Below, one piece after another: positions 36,519-45,618 of a stretch of DNA of 64,000 nt. The translations under genes and the position numbers were made by a program. Each line of letters begins with the position of its first letter. Position 1 is the first letter of the stretch. Source of the DNA: Mycolicibacterium aubagnense (lineage in GTDB: Bacteria > Actinomycetota > Actinomycetes > Mycobacteriales > Mycobacteriaceae); assembly GCF_010730955.1 (NCBI RefSeq), contig NZ_AP022578.1, forward strand, positions 186,001 to 250,000. The letters are read 5' to 3'. The notes below the pieces were generated by a model. It worked only from the letters and a program-made list of their open reading frames with translations. It did no database searches and was not told the origin of the DNA.

Positions 36519-37067
36519 ATCGACGAGCAAGCGGAAGAAGATTCGGCCATCGCGTGGTGGCATTCATTTCAGAATCGTGCTGTTGCCGCCGACGGCGACT
36601 ACCTCGATGCGCACCATCCGTGGTGCCTTGGTTGCGGCACAGACAATCCGCACGGGCATCGCCTGCGAGCGCGTCGGCGTGGCGACGGGGTGGTAGCCAG
36701 GCATATCTTCGACGGCCGACATCGCGGCGCACCCGGGATCGCACATGGCGGCGCAGTCATGACGGTTCTTGACGACACGGTGGGCATGCTGCTCTACGTC
36801 GTCGGTGAGATGGCCGTCACCCGTAAGCTCGACACCGAGTTCTTCGCGCCGGTATTGCTGGGGGTTCCCTACGAGGTCAGCGCCCAGCTCATGTCCAGAA
36901 CCGGCCGGAAACTCGAAGTGCGGACAGAATTGCGCGAGGAAGCCACCGGCCAGCTGGTCGCGTCTGCGTCCGGGTTATTCGTCGTCGTCACGCTGGATCA
37001 CTTCACTAGCTCCATACAGAAGGCGTCGTCAATACGCTGCACTGCGCGACCTCCCTGGGAGGGATGA
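36519..37067 (+). CDS. PaaI-like thioesterase, copy 2 (non-standard start)
   Basis: The frame opens after a TAG at 36504 and an excellent AGGAGG (36505-36510). Eight bases later is ATC 36519, which would give 182 residues beginning IDEQAEEDSAIAWWH. No ATG, GTG or TTG exists in frame until a GTG near 36690, which would cut the hotdog core. Either ATC is used as a rare start or an ATG has mutated. The protein is nearly identical to the copy at 11846-12364 but has the fuller N terminus. Acyl-CoA thioester hydrolysis is inferred from the AHGGAV motif. Confidence 0.7.
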   Translation: MDEQAEEDSAIAWWHSFQNRAVAADGDYLDAHHPWCLGCGTDNPHGHRLRARRRGDGVVARHIFDGRHRGAPGIAHGGAVMTVLDDTVGMLLYVVGEMAVTRKLDTEFFAPVLLGVPYEVSAQLMSRTGRKLEVRTELREEATGQLVASASGLFVVVTLDHFTSSIQKASSIRCTARPPWEG

Positions 37068-37232
37068 CGCAACCCGTAAATCTGCTCATTTTTCAACCGG
37101 CGCAGGCTGCTCGGATTAAACCGGGGCCGACAGGCGGGTTTGCTAAGCAAACGCGTACTCGACCACATCGTGGTGTACCAGCCTTCGGTAGCGTGACGCC
37201 GCAGCGTGTCGGCGAAAATACCGCCGGTCTCA

Positions 37233-37919
37233 TCAGCTGTGGCCCGCCGGGGAGTTGATATCGACCTGGATGTGCGAAGCGGCCGGGTCAGGTTTCTGGC
37301 CGAGGGTATACAGGCCAAGACTGCCGAGAAAACCCGCACAATGCTCGATAAGCACTTCGGTCGATAGGTTTAGTTGTCCGTCTATCCAGCGACGGAGAAT
37401 CTCGAACAGGCCCCCGACACCGTAGGTAGCGGCGAGATCTGCGACCTGAATCACCTCGCTGGGTATATCGAGATGCAGGCGGGCCTCTCTGAGGACGAGC
37501 TCCGCAAATTCGGACATCAGTTCGCTTCGCAGCTGCCGAAGCAGGGGTTCAGCGCCCGATTCGACAAACAATATGCGGGCCATGCTGGGCTCGTTCTCGA
37601 TCATCTGAACCAGGGCCTTTATCGGAGCGTAAGCGAGTTCTTGAGGAGCAACGGTGTCATCCGGTATTGCCTTGGTGATCACGGCTTGGAAGGTGGTGGA
37701 GATCTTGGTGAACATCGCGCGCAGGAGCGCGTTTCTGTCGCGAAACTGCTGGTAGAAGTACCGGCTCGTCACTCCTGATTCCGTACACACAGCGGTCACG
37801 GTGCACGCGGCGGCTCCCTGCTTGCTCATGAGCGCGACCGCGGCGTCAATCAGCAGTGCGCGGCGCTGCGCATCGCGTTGAGTTGCGGACAGCCCGCCAT
37901 AAACACGTGCTGGACTCAT
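37233..37919 (-). CDS. TetR-family regulator
   Basis: This 228-residue protein has a TetR HTH (CTVTAVCTESGVTSRYFYQQF). It is divergent from the PF10118 protein gene with a 73-bp gap that must hold both promoters, so it probably controls that gene. I see no clean palindrome in the gap. Confidence 0.85.
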   Translation of the reverse strand: MSPARVYGGLSATQRDAQRRALLIDAAVALMSKQGAAACTVTAVCTESGVTSRYFYQQFRDRNALLRAMFTKISTTFQAVITKAIPDDTVAPQELAYAPIKALVQMIENEPSMARILFVESGAEPLLRQLRSELMSEFAELVLREARLHLDIPSEVIQVADLAATYGVGGLFEILRRWIDGQLNLSTEVLIEHCAGFLGSLGLYTLGQKPDPAASHIQVDINSPAGHS

Positions 37920-37992
37920 GCCCTACATTCTGGCAGTCTCATGTGACAAGGCCTAAAGTCAGATCACACTACGGAGGAAGGACCCCGTCAAG

Positions 37993-38862
37993 ATGCCGGA
38001 AGATCGAGCCTCGACCAAGAGCCGTGTATTGCCAAAACCCCGGCGCGTTCGTTTCCCCATGCCCACCTCCACGAAGCGGCAACACTTCGTGGATGGCGAC
38101 CTGGTGATGAGCCATTTCATCTCGGTGCTTTCTGCAACCTTCCCGGAAGGGGAAGACTTCTTCATCCGCTCGGTCAAGTATTTCCAGAGTTCCATCGACG
38201 ATCCCCAATTGCTGACAGCGGTCAAGGGTTTCATCGGACAAGAGGCCACACACCGGCATCAGCATCGGCTCCTCAACGAACGGCTCCAGGCCATGGGTTA
38301 TCCGACCGCGCGGATCGACCGCCACGTCGCACGCCTGATCAAGCGATTGGAGCGGCGCTTTTCGCCAGAAATGCGGCTGTCGATGACCTCTGCATTGGAG
38401 CACTACACCGCGACGCTCGCTGAAATCATTCTCACCAGCGATGACGCCCAGAAGCTCATCGGACAGACAGAGGTTCGACCGATTCTGCTGTGGCATGCGT
38501 TCGAGGAGTCGGAGCACAAAGCCGTCGCCTTCGACGCCTATCGGCTGATTGGAGGCACCGAGCACACCCGCGTACGGGGCATGCGGATCGCCTCTGCAAT
38601 TCTGTTCGGCGAACTCATTCTGCAGACTGCGCTGTCGATGGCTTCAGACAAGGCCTCGTATAACCCGGTCACGTTGGTGCGTAGCCTACATCGCTTCAGT
38701 CGCACCCCGATGTTCACCGCCGATGCGCTGCAGCGATTCCGTTCGTACAGCCGCCCCGGCTTCCACCCTGATGATTGGGACAGTGCCGCGGTCCTGGAGC
38801 GATGGAGCAAGGAACTGTTCGACCAAGACGGCTCACAGAAGGTCATCGCTCAGCCGGGGTAG
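37993..38862 (+). CDS. PF10118-type predicted metal-dependent hydrolase
   Basis: The 289-residue protein carries the His/Glu-rich helices FIGQEATHRHQH and WHAFEESEHKAVAFD, as in the PF10118 family annotated as predicted metal-dependent hydrolases. The arrangement of Glu and His pairs also resembles ferritin-like dimetal proteins. These genes often accompany mycobacterial flavoprotein monooxygenases and SDRs. A GGAGGAAGG site precedes ATG 37993. The reaction is unknown. Confidence 0.8.
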   Translation: MPEDRASTKSRVLPKPRRVRFPMPTSTKRQHFVDGDLVMSHFISVLSATFPEGEDFFIRSVKYFQSSIDDPQLLTAVKGFIGQEATHRHQHRLLNERLQAMGYPTARIDRHVARLIKRLERRFSPEMRLSMTSALEHYTATLAEIILTSDDAQKLIGQTEVRPILLWHAFEESEHKAVAFDAYRLIGGTEHTRVRGMRIASAILFGELILQTALSMASDKASYNPVTLVRSLHRFSRTPMFTADALQRFRSYSRPGFHPDDWDSAAVLERWSKELFDQDGSQKVIAQPG

Positions 38863-38881
38863 CAAAAGTGCGTGCGGAGGG

Positions 38882-38910
38882 CGACGCAGAAAAACACTGT
38901 TTCTGCGTCG
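38882..38910. terminator. Hairpin between convergent genes
   Basis: CGACGCAGAAA (38882-38892) and TTTCTGCGTCG (38900-38910) form a perfect 11-bp stem with a 7-base loop, 20 bp after the PF10118 gene stop and downstream of the convergent TetR gene at 39029. The A/T ends of the arms could give a U-run on either strand, so it may serve both directions. Confidence 0.7.
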
Positions 38911-39028
38911 TTCCTCCAAACAAACGACAGCGCGCCTGTCGTCACGGATTGTACGCCCGGTGGCGGGTCAAGGCGACAGTCATACAGACAAATGCAGTCG
39001 GCCTCGAAACTCACGGAAAGGTTAAGCC

Positions 39029-39661
39029 TCAGCCGCTGACGACGTAGCGTTGAGCCAAGGTTTCAGCCAGTCGGCTCGTGTGCGCGACCACTTCCTTTTC
39101 GGTCACCGCAAGCAAACCGGAGTGCCAGGCCGTGATGACTTCGACGAACCCCCCCACTGCAACCAAAGTGTCCATACGGAGGGCCGTCTCGTCGGCGTCT
39201 TCTCTGAGATGTGGCCGGCTTGCCTCGACGACCAACCGCGTTGCCTCCTGCAGCGCCACAGCGCGGCGATCTTGCAGCGGTGAGCTACCTACATGCTGAG
39301 CGAGGAGGATGTGGGCCCGGCCAGGATCGCGTGCGATCCGGTCGACCACGATGGCGATCGCCGCGGTGATGGTTTCGATCGGTGGCCGATCCACACGCTC
39401 GTCGAAGAGCGCCGAAACCTCGCCGAGCATGTCATTGCGAACGCCATCCCACGCTGCGACGAGAAGCTCATCGCGCGTCTTGAAGTCCTCGTAGAAGTAT
39501 CGATCGTTGAGCCCTGTCCGGGCGCATACGCCGCGCATAGTCACTGCGGCCCAACCGCTCTCACTCCAAATCTCGGTCGCAGCCTCGATCAATTGCTGCC
39601 GTCGTTCTGCTCGACGCTCAGCACCGGTCCGACCACCCCAGACCTTGTTCCTCGACCTCAC
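39029..39661 (-). CDS. TetR-family regulator
   Basis: GTG 39661 gives 210 residues. A longer frame to 39817 would run into the SDR gene. The HTH is VTMRGVCARTGLNDRYFYEDF. It is divergent from the SDR/diiron/monooxygenase operon with 128 bp between, which contains TTGACA at 39671-39676 as a possible -35 element for the operon. It is likely the local repressor of cluster B (inference). Confidence 0.82.
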   Translation of the reverse strand: MRSRNKVWGGRTGAERRAERRQQLIEAATEIWSESGWAAVTMRGVCARTGLNDRYFYEDFKTRDELLVAAWDGVRNDMLGEVSALFDERVDRPPIETITAAIAIVVDRIARDPGRAHILLAQHVGSSPLQDRRAVALQEATRLVVEASRPHLREDADETALRMDTLVAVGGFVEVITAWHSGLLAVTEKEVVAHTSRLAETLAQRYVVSG

Positions 39662-39789
39662 CTCACCATCTTGACAAAGCGTCGGGCTCACGACCAAACT
39701 GGTGGCATGCGACCCCAATGGTGGCTGATGCCCCCAAACGAATTTCCTCCCGCACTGGAAGTCAGTGTCGCGATCCAAAGGGCAAGCAG

Positions 39790-40656
39790 ATGAGGTTCTT
39801 GCCGTTCGGTAATTCACCAGGTAGAACCCACCGCGCCCACGCAGTAGTCACAGGCGCAGGGAGCGGTATCGGCCGCGCGTTCGCCGTTGAGCTTGCACGC
39901 CGAGGTGGACGTGTTGTGTGTGCCGACAAAGACCCCATCACTGCGAAAGAGTCGGCCGAGATGGTGAGGCAGGCCGGCGGCGAGGGTTTCGATGTCGTAT
40001 GCGACGTCACCGAACTTGAGCAGGTCCGTAACCTCGCTGATGCCAGTGAAGACTGGTTCGGCAAGGCGGCGAGTCTGGTGATCAACAACGCCGGAATCGG
40101 TGCCGGCGGCAATCGCATCGGCGCTACGTCGGTTGAGGACTGGAACGCTGCGATTTCTGTGAACCTTTGGGGTGTTATCCACGGGTGCGAGACTTTCGTT
40201 CCTCGCCTCCGGAGCAACGGCCGGGGCGGAGTGATCAATGTGGCGTCCGCCGCAAGTTTCGGCTCGGCGCCTCGAATGGGCGCATACAACGTGAGTAAGG
40301 CCGGCGTGCTCGCTCTGTCCGAGACATTGGCGGCCGAACTCAGCGGTACTGACGTCAACGTCACAGTGCTTTGCCCCACCTTCGTCAAGACGAACATCGC
40401 CAATAATCCTCAGATTGAGGAGTCGGCGGCGAGACTCGCGACCAACCTGATGAGGTGGACCGGCATTTCGCCGGATCAGGTGGCTCGAACGACCTTGAAC
40501 GCGCACGATCGCGGACAAATCTATGTCGTGCCCCAACTGGACGCGAAAATTTTGTGGCAACTGAAAAGAGCTTTACCCGGTCAGTTTACGCGGGCGTTGG
40601 GGCTGGTGGAACGCATGGCCTCATGGAACGATCCAACCGAACAGAGGGAGCAGTGA
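39790..40656 (+). CDS. Short-chain dehydrogenase/reductase
   Basis: ATG 39790 gives 288 residues. The cofactor motif TGAGSGIGRAF, NNAGIG, and the catalytic Ser and YNVSK segment are present. It is the first gene of a tight run (1 bp before the diiron gene). It probably interconverts an alcohol and a ketone that the BVMOs then oxidise, analogous to SadH in the mymA operon (inference). Confidence 0.9.
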   Translation: MRFLPFGNSPGRTHRAHAVVTGAGSGIGRAFAVELARRGGRVVCADKDPITAKESAEMVRQAGGEGFDVVCDVTELEQVRNLADASEDWFGKAASLVINNAGIGAGGNRIGATSVEDWNAAISVNLWGVIHGCETFVPRLRSNGRGGVINVASAASFGSAPRMGAYNVSKAGVLALSETLAAELSGTDVNVTVLCPTFVKTNIANNPQIEESAARLATNLMRWTGISPDQVARTTLNAHDRGQIYVVPQLDAKILWQLKRALPGQFTRALGLVERMASWNDPTEQREQ

Positions 40657-40657
40657 A

Positions 40658-41581
40658 ATGGCGTTCGCATATAGCGACATGCTCGAGACGATCAAGAACA
40701 AGCAATGGGCTCTCGCCGATATCGATTGGGACGCCCCTGGTGCGGAGTTGATCACCGACGAACAGCGCCCCAAACTCAAGCAGTTCATGTCCGACGTGGT
40801 GTGGATTGAGCATGTCGGAGCGCGCGCCTTCGCTGCGATGGCCCCGAAGGCGCCCTTCGAGGCGCTCGGAGACATTTACCGTTACTTTCACGCCGAGGAG
40901 CAGCGTCACGCCAACGCCGAACTTGCTCTGATGCGCCGTTGGGGCATGATCGAGGAAGGCGAAAAGCCTGTACCAAATAAGAACATCCGTCTGGTGATCG
41001 AGTGGCTAGATCGGTACGCTGAGGCTCTTCCCCTGACTGTCATCGGCGCCGCGATTCCCGCACTGGAGACCGCGCTGGACGGGGCCCTGCTGAAATTTCT
41101 CCTTGATGAGGTCGACGACCCAATTTGCGGGGAAGTATTCAATAAGGTCAACAGCGACGAATCGCGGCACCTTGCAGTAGGTTTTCAAGTCCTGAATGAC
41201 CTCGGCGCCAGTCCCATGCGAATCCATGCAATGCAAACGGTCGGCGCTGTGATGGACCCCCGTATTCTCACTGGCGCGTTGCTGTATATACCGCTTCTCA
41301 CGCGCATGTTGATGAATCTCAACGCGATGGGGCTATCCGAAGAGAAGCTGTACAACGCGGTGACGCGATATGGCAATGTCGGGGACCGCAGTGAGCACAC
41401 GCGGAGGGTGCCTGGATATCACATCTTGAAGGCCCATATGTCCGCCTCGATCAAGCGGTCCCAACCCCTTCACTTCGTTTCCCAGCGCTTAGGCAATGCG
41501 ATCGACATCTTCCCCGTGCAAGTACTCGGGCGACCGCCTTCATGGACGGATGAACTGACCTATGAACCGGTCGCTAAATGA
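40658..41581 (+). CDS. Ferritin-like diiron protein
   Basis: This is a 307-residue helical protein. Candidate metal ligands are Glu51 and His52, the EEQRH segment at 80-84, a Glu near 137 (ALETALDG) and DESRH near 168, giving two ExxH-type motifs as in ferritin-like oxygenases. Family members in mycobacteria are annotated only as ferritin-like or reductase. It is translationally coupled to the first BVMO (ATGA overlap at 41578-41581), so the two act in the same pathway. An oxygenase or oxidase role is inferred. Confidence 0.75.
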   Translation: MAFAYSDMLETIKNKQWALADIDWDAPGAELITDEQRPKLKQFMSDVVWIEHVGARAFAAMAPKAPFEALGDIYRYFHAEEQRHANAELALMRRWGMIEEGEKPVPNKNIRLVIEWLDRYAEALPLTVIGAAIPALETALDGALLKFLLDEVDDPICGEVFNKVNSDESRHLAVGFQVLNDLGASPMRIHAMQTVGAVMDPRILTGALLYIPLLTRMLMNLNAMGLSEEKLYNAVTRYGNVGDRSEHTRRVPGYHILKAHMSASIKRSQPLHFVSQRLGNAIDIFPVQVLGRPPSWTDELTYEPVAK

Positions 41582-43077
41582 CGGACACGGTAACGACTTT
41601 GATCGTCGGCGCCGGCTTCGCGGGTATCGGTACGGCGATGAGAATGCTTCAAGCGGGCATTGACGACTTCGTCATCCTGGAGCGATCACGTCGCATCGGG
41701 GGCACCTGGCGTGACAACACTTACCCCGGCGCCGCCTGCGATATTCCGTCATTGCTGTACTCCTACTCGTTCGAGCCGAACCCAGGCTGGACTCGCGCAT
41801 ACTCGGGGAGCGCAGAGATCCTCGCCTATATCGACGCAGTTGTCGCGAAATACGATCTTGGGAGGTTCATTCATTTCGGTGCGGACGTGAGTGCACTGGA
41901 ATTCGACGAGGATGCCGGAGAGTGGGTTGTCGACACGACCGGCGGCAGGCGGTATAGGGGCCGTTCAGTCGTGATGGCTAGCGGGCCACTTGCTGACGCT
42001 AGTTTCCCCGACATTCGTGGCATCGAGTCGTACGAGGGGAAGAAGATTCACAGTGCTCGGTGGGACCACTCCTATGACATGTGCGGTAAGAGGGTGGCGG
42101 TCGTCGGGACCGGCGCGAGCGCTGTGCAGATCATCCCCGAATTAGTCAAGTCGGCGGCGTCGGTCAAGGTCTTTCAGAGGACGCCCGGTTGGGTGCTACC
42201 GAGGGTGAATTTCCGGCATCCGGCCTGGGCGCGTTCGACTTTCAAGCGCATGCCGGCAACCGAACAGGCCCTACGAGGTGCGTGGTTTTGGGCGCATGAG
42301 GTCATGGCCGTGGGCATGGTTTGGGATACCGCTGCCACATCTGTCATCCAAGCGGCCGCGAAGGCGAATCTGCGTCGGCAGGTGAAGGATACCTGGTTGA
42401 GACGTCAACTAACGCCGCAGTTCAGACCTGGGTGCAAACGCATGCTTATGACTAGCGACTATTACCCCGCGCTCCAGGCTGATAACTGCAAACTCGTCAG
42501 CTGGCCGATCGCCACACTGGCTCCGAACGGAATTCGAACCGCCGACGGCATCGAGCATGAGGTGGACTGCATAGTATTCGCGACAGGCTTCGATGTGTGT
42601 AAACGCGGTACGCCATTTCCGATCCGGGGGCGCGACGGGCGAAAACTCGAAGATGAGTGGTCTGAGGGGAGATTTGCCTACAAGAGCGTGAGTGTGGCTG
42701 GGTATCCGAATTTGTTCTTTACTTTCGGGCCTAATTCCGGTCCTGGCCACAACTCCGCTCTTCTCTATATGGAGGCGGCAATCGATTACATCGTAAAAGC
42801 GATCGAGCTTTTGCGCGACGAAGGTAACGGAGTCCATACCCTGGATGTGAAAGAGGGTAGCCAAAACGCGTACCACTCCAATATTCAGCGGCGGTTACGA
42901 CGCACGACCTGGAACTCGGGTTGCAGCAGCTGGTATTTGACCGAGGATGGCTATAACGGCACGATGTATCCGGGCTTTGCGACTCAGTTCACCAGGGAAC
43001 TGTCCCGTCTGGATATGCGGGATTACGATATCACTCGGCGTGACGATGCTGACCTGAAGTTGGCACAAACACGCTGA
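41578..43077 (+). CDS. Flavoprotein monooxygenase, Baeyer-Villiger type (1)
   Basis: The 499-residue protein has the FAD motif GAGFAGIG (residues 11-18), GGTWRDNTYPGAACD, a BVMO fingerprint variant YEGKKIHSARWDH (Tyr in place of the first Phe) and the NADPH motif VVGTGASAVQ. It would convert a ketone to an ester or lactone with NADPH and O2. It overlaps the diiron gene at its start. The next BVMO follows after 48 bp. Confidence 0.88.
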   Translation: MTDTVTTLIVGAGFAGIGTAMRMLQAGIDDFVILERSRRIGGTWRDNTYPGAACDIPSLLYSYSFEPNPGWTRAYSGSAEILAYIDAVVAKYDLGRFIHFGADVSALEFDEDAGEWVVDTTGGRRYRGRSVVMASGPLADASFPDIRGIESYEGKKIHSARWDHSYDMCGKRVAVVGTGASAVQIIPELVKSAASVKVFQRTPGWVLPRVNFRHPAWARSTFKRMPATEQALRGAWFWAHEVMAVGMVWDTAATSVIQAAAKANLRRQVKDTWLRRQLTPQFRPGCKRMLMTSDYYPALQADNCKLVSWPIATLAPNGIRTADGIEHEVDCIVFATGFDVCKRGTPFPIRGRDGRKLEDEWSEGRFAYKSVSVAGYPNLFFTFGPNSGPGHNSALLYMEAAIDYIVKAIELLRDEGNGVHTLDVKEGSQNAYHSNIQRRLRRTTWNSGCSSWYLTEDGYNGTMYPGFATQFTRELSRLDMRDYDITRRDDADLKLAQTR

Positions 43078-43125
43078 ACTGAAGCAGCGGATATAGTTGG
43101 ACATCGAAGCGCACGTGAGGAAGTA

Positions 43126-44643
43126 ATGGGTTCTGAGTCTGGGCAGCACTACGAAATTGTCATAGTCGGAGCCGGGTTTTCTGGGATTGGTACAGCGATC
43201 AGCCTGTTGAAGGCCGGATTTATGGACTTTCTTATAGTCGATGACGCCGATGGCGTCGGCGGTACATGGCACTGGAATACGTATCCGGGAATAGCGGTCG
43301 ATATTCCGTCCTATAGTTACCAGTTCTCTTATGAGATGCGAACATCCTGGTCACGAACTTATGCTCACGGGAATGAGTTGAAGGCTTATGCAGAGCGGTG
43401 TGTAGAGAAATACGGACTCCAAAATTACATCCGGTTCAACACGACCGTGGACCAAGCCTGCTTCGACGAAGGCGCCGCACTATGGCGGCTGAGCTGCTCC
43501 TCTGGCCAGAATCTGACCGCGCGTTTCGTGATAAATTGCTCTGGCGTCCTCAGTCGGCCGAAATGGCCTGATATTCCAGGAGTGCGCGACTTCGCCGGCG
43601 TGACGCTGCATACGGCCAGATGGGACCATACGAAAGATCTCACCGGTAAGCGGGTGGCGGTGATCGGGACTGGGGCATCTGCGGTGCAGCTGATTCCCGA
43701 AGTCGCGAAGATCGCATCAAGTCTGACGGTCTTCCAGCGAACGCCGATTTACTGCTTGCCGAAGCCGGATTTCTGCATACCGAGCTGGGCCGCGACAGTG
43801 ATGCGGTTGGTGCCAGGGGCACAACTGATGACGCGCACTGCGAGTCAGGCGTTCGTCGAGTTCACATTTCCAATCGCAGCTCATTTTCACTCGTTGATCC
43901 CTGTGTCGGACCTCATGGAAGAGGCGGCGAAACGCTATATGCGTCGGGCGGTCGACGATCCGGTGACTCGAGACCACCTCATTCCTCGCTATTCGTTGGG
44001 TTGTAAGCGACCGAGTTTCCACAATTCCTATCTCGCAACGTACAACCGTCGCAATGTTTCGCTCGAGACCAGCGGCATCACCCATGTCGACCATGCCTCG
44101 GTTCACACGGAAGATGGCAAGAATTATCCGATCGATGTCATGGTCTTGGCCACCGGGTTCAAAGTGATGGAGTCGGGCAATATGCCGACTTATGTGCTGA
44201 AGGGACGCGGCGGAGTGGAGCAGTCTGCCTGGTGGGATGAGCACCGCCTCCAAGCCTTCGAGGGTGTGAGCGTCCCAGGTTTCCCGAATCACTTCAATAT
44301 CTTCGGTCCCTATGGTTACAACGGCTCCTCGTACTTCACACTCATCGAGGCGCAAAGTCGGCATATCGTCCGCTGTCTTCGTCGTGCGCGCACGCTGAAG
44401 GCTGATTACGTAGAGGTCAGACAGCAGGCGAACGACCGCTACTTCGCTGACATGGTTAGCCGCCGACATCGACAGGTTTTCTGGCAGCCGAGCTGTTCCA
44501 ATGCCAACAGTTACTATTTCGACAAACACGGCGATGTTCCGTTACGTCCGTCAACGACCCTGGAGACTTACTGGCGTAGCCGCACCTTCCGGCTCTCCGA
44601 TTACCGATTTGAACGTCGCGCAAAATCCGTGGGTGCACGGTGA
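43126..44643 (+). CDS. Flavoprotein monooxygenase, Baeyer-Villiger type (2)
   Basis: The 505-residue protein has GAGFSGIG near residue 14 and GGTWHWNTYPG. The BVMO fingerprint fits exactly (FAGVTLHTARWDH), and the second nucleotide motif is VIGTGASAVQ. Base composition is lower than in neighbours (55 G+C of 120 bases by hand count at 43321-43440, about 46%), hinting at a separate origin. The stop overlaps the esterase start as GTGA. Confidence 0.88.
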   Translation: MGSESGQHYEIVIVGAGFSGIGTAISLLKAGFMDFLIVDDADGVGGTWHWNTYPGIAVDIPSYSYQFSYEMRTSWSRTYAHGNELKAYAERCVEKYGLQNYIRFNTTVDQACFDEGAALWRLSCSSGQNLTARFVINCSGVLSRPKWPDIPGVRDFAGVTLHTARWDHTKDLTGKRVAVIGTGASAVQLIPEVAKIASSLTVFQRTPIYCLPKPDFCIPSWAATVMRLVPGAQLMTRTASQAFVEFTFPIAAHFHSLIPVSDLMEEAAKRYMRRAVDDPVTRDHLIPRYSLGCKRPSFHNSYLATYNRRNVSLETSGITHVDHASVHTEDGKNYPIDVMVLATGFKVMESGNMPTYVLKGRGGVEQSAWWDEHRLQAFEGVSVPGFPNHFNIFGPYGYNGSSYFTLIEAQSRHIVRCLRRARTLKADYVEVRQQANDRYFADMVSRRHRQVFWQPSCSNANSYYFDKHGDVPLRPSTTLETYWRSRTFRLSDYRFERRAKSVGAR

Positions 44644-45605
44644 CCGACACTGATGCGACGGACCGGCACCCCAGTCTTGCAAGTCATTTCGTGGCAATGA
44701 CTTCGAGAAACACACTGCGTCCGCTGTCGCAACTCATCCCGTCGAACGCCCACGGCCTCGCGGTGATGGATCGCGTACTCCGGATGGCGCTCGTGGGATC
44801 GCGGCCCCGCCGAAGCGTGGCGGTTCGCACAATAGATACCGAGTTCGCCGGGAATCAGATACGCGGGGATTGGATCACTTCTCCTGCAGTCGATCCACAC
44901 GCCGTTCCGTTGCTCTACATTCATGGCGGCGCCTACTCCATGTGCTCACCGGCTACCCACCGCGGTCTGCTCGGTGAACTTGCCTCCGCGAGCGGTCGGC
45001 CCATCTTTGCAGTGAGGTACCGGCTAGCCCCACGCTATCCCTTTCCCGCTGCCGCCGACGATGCACTGAACGCATACCGCTGGCTCGTCACAGGGCGGCC
45101 ATCGGGCTCCGGCGACCGCGGTGTTGCGGTGGCCGGGGACTCGGCGGGCGGCCAGCTCACGATGGCCACCGCCCTTGGCGCACGTAGTGACGGACTGCCG
45201 CTGCCGGATTCGATGCTTCTCATGTCTCCGGTCCTGGATCTGACATGTGAACTCGCGAGGGCACGCGAACTTCGCCGACGTGATCCTTTCGCCTCTGCTC
45301 GGTCCGCGGCCCGCGCTCTTGATCTGTACGTGGCTGGTGCAGATCACCGCAATGAGCGACTCAGCGTGCTCGACGCAGACCTCAGGTCCATGCCACCGAT
45401 CCTGATTCAGGTAGGCGGAAGAGAAATGTTGATCGATGACTCGAGGCATCTTGCCGACCGCCTCCGATCGGCCGGATCAAGCGTTGAGATACAGGTGTAC
45501 CGGGGACAGATCCACGTGTTCCAAGCCATGTTCCGAATCCTGCCCGAGGCTCGTGAGGCGATCCACCGCGCTGGAAACTTCCTGAAAGCTTCTGGCCACC
45601 GGTGA
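44640..45605 (+). CDS. HSL-type alpha/beta hydrolase (esterase)
   Basis: GTG 44640 overlaps the BVMO stop and gives 321 residues. The HGGAYS oxyanion motif (about residue 95) and GDSAGG nucleophile motif (about residue 168), with a C-terminal His region (GQIHVFQ), place it in the hormone-sensitive-lipase group, like LipR of the mymA operon. It is expected to hydrolyse the ester or lactone made by the BVMOs. The next gene starts 13 bp later. Confidence 0.9.
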   Translation: MTDTDATDRHPSLASHFVAMTSRNTLRPLSQLIPSNAHGLAVMDRVLRMALVGSRPRRSVAVRTIDTEFAGNQIRGDWITSPAVDPHAVPLLYIHGGAYSMCSPATHRGLLGELASASGRPIFAVRYRLAPRYPFPAAADDALNAYRWLVTGRPSGSGDRGVAVAGDSAGGQLTMATALGARSDGLPLPDSMLLMSPVLDLTCELARARELRRRDPFASARSAARALDLYVAGADHRNERLSVLDADLRSMPPILIQVGGREMLIDDSRHLADRLRSAGSSVEIQVYRGQIHVFQAMFRILPEAREAIHRAGNFLKASGHR

Positions 45606-45618
45606 AAGCGTTGGGACC

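Noticed and set aside
36377..36772. Alternative + strand frames over the second thioesterase
   Set aside because: The correct frame is fixed by near identity to the other thioesterase copy. The others are Arg-rich shadows.
37186..37200. Possible fifth operator site (GTAGCGTGACGCCGC)
   Set aside because: Only the left arm matches and the right arm fails at three positions.
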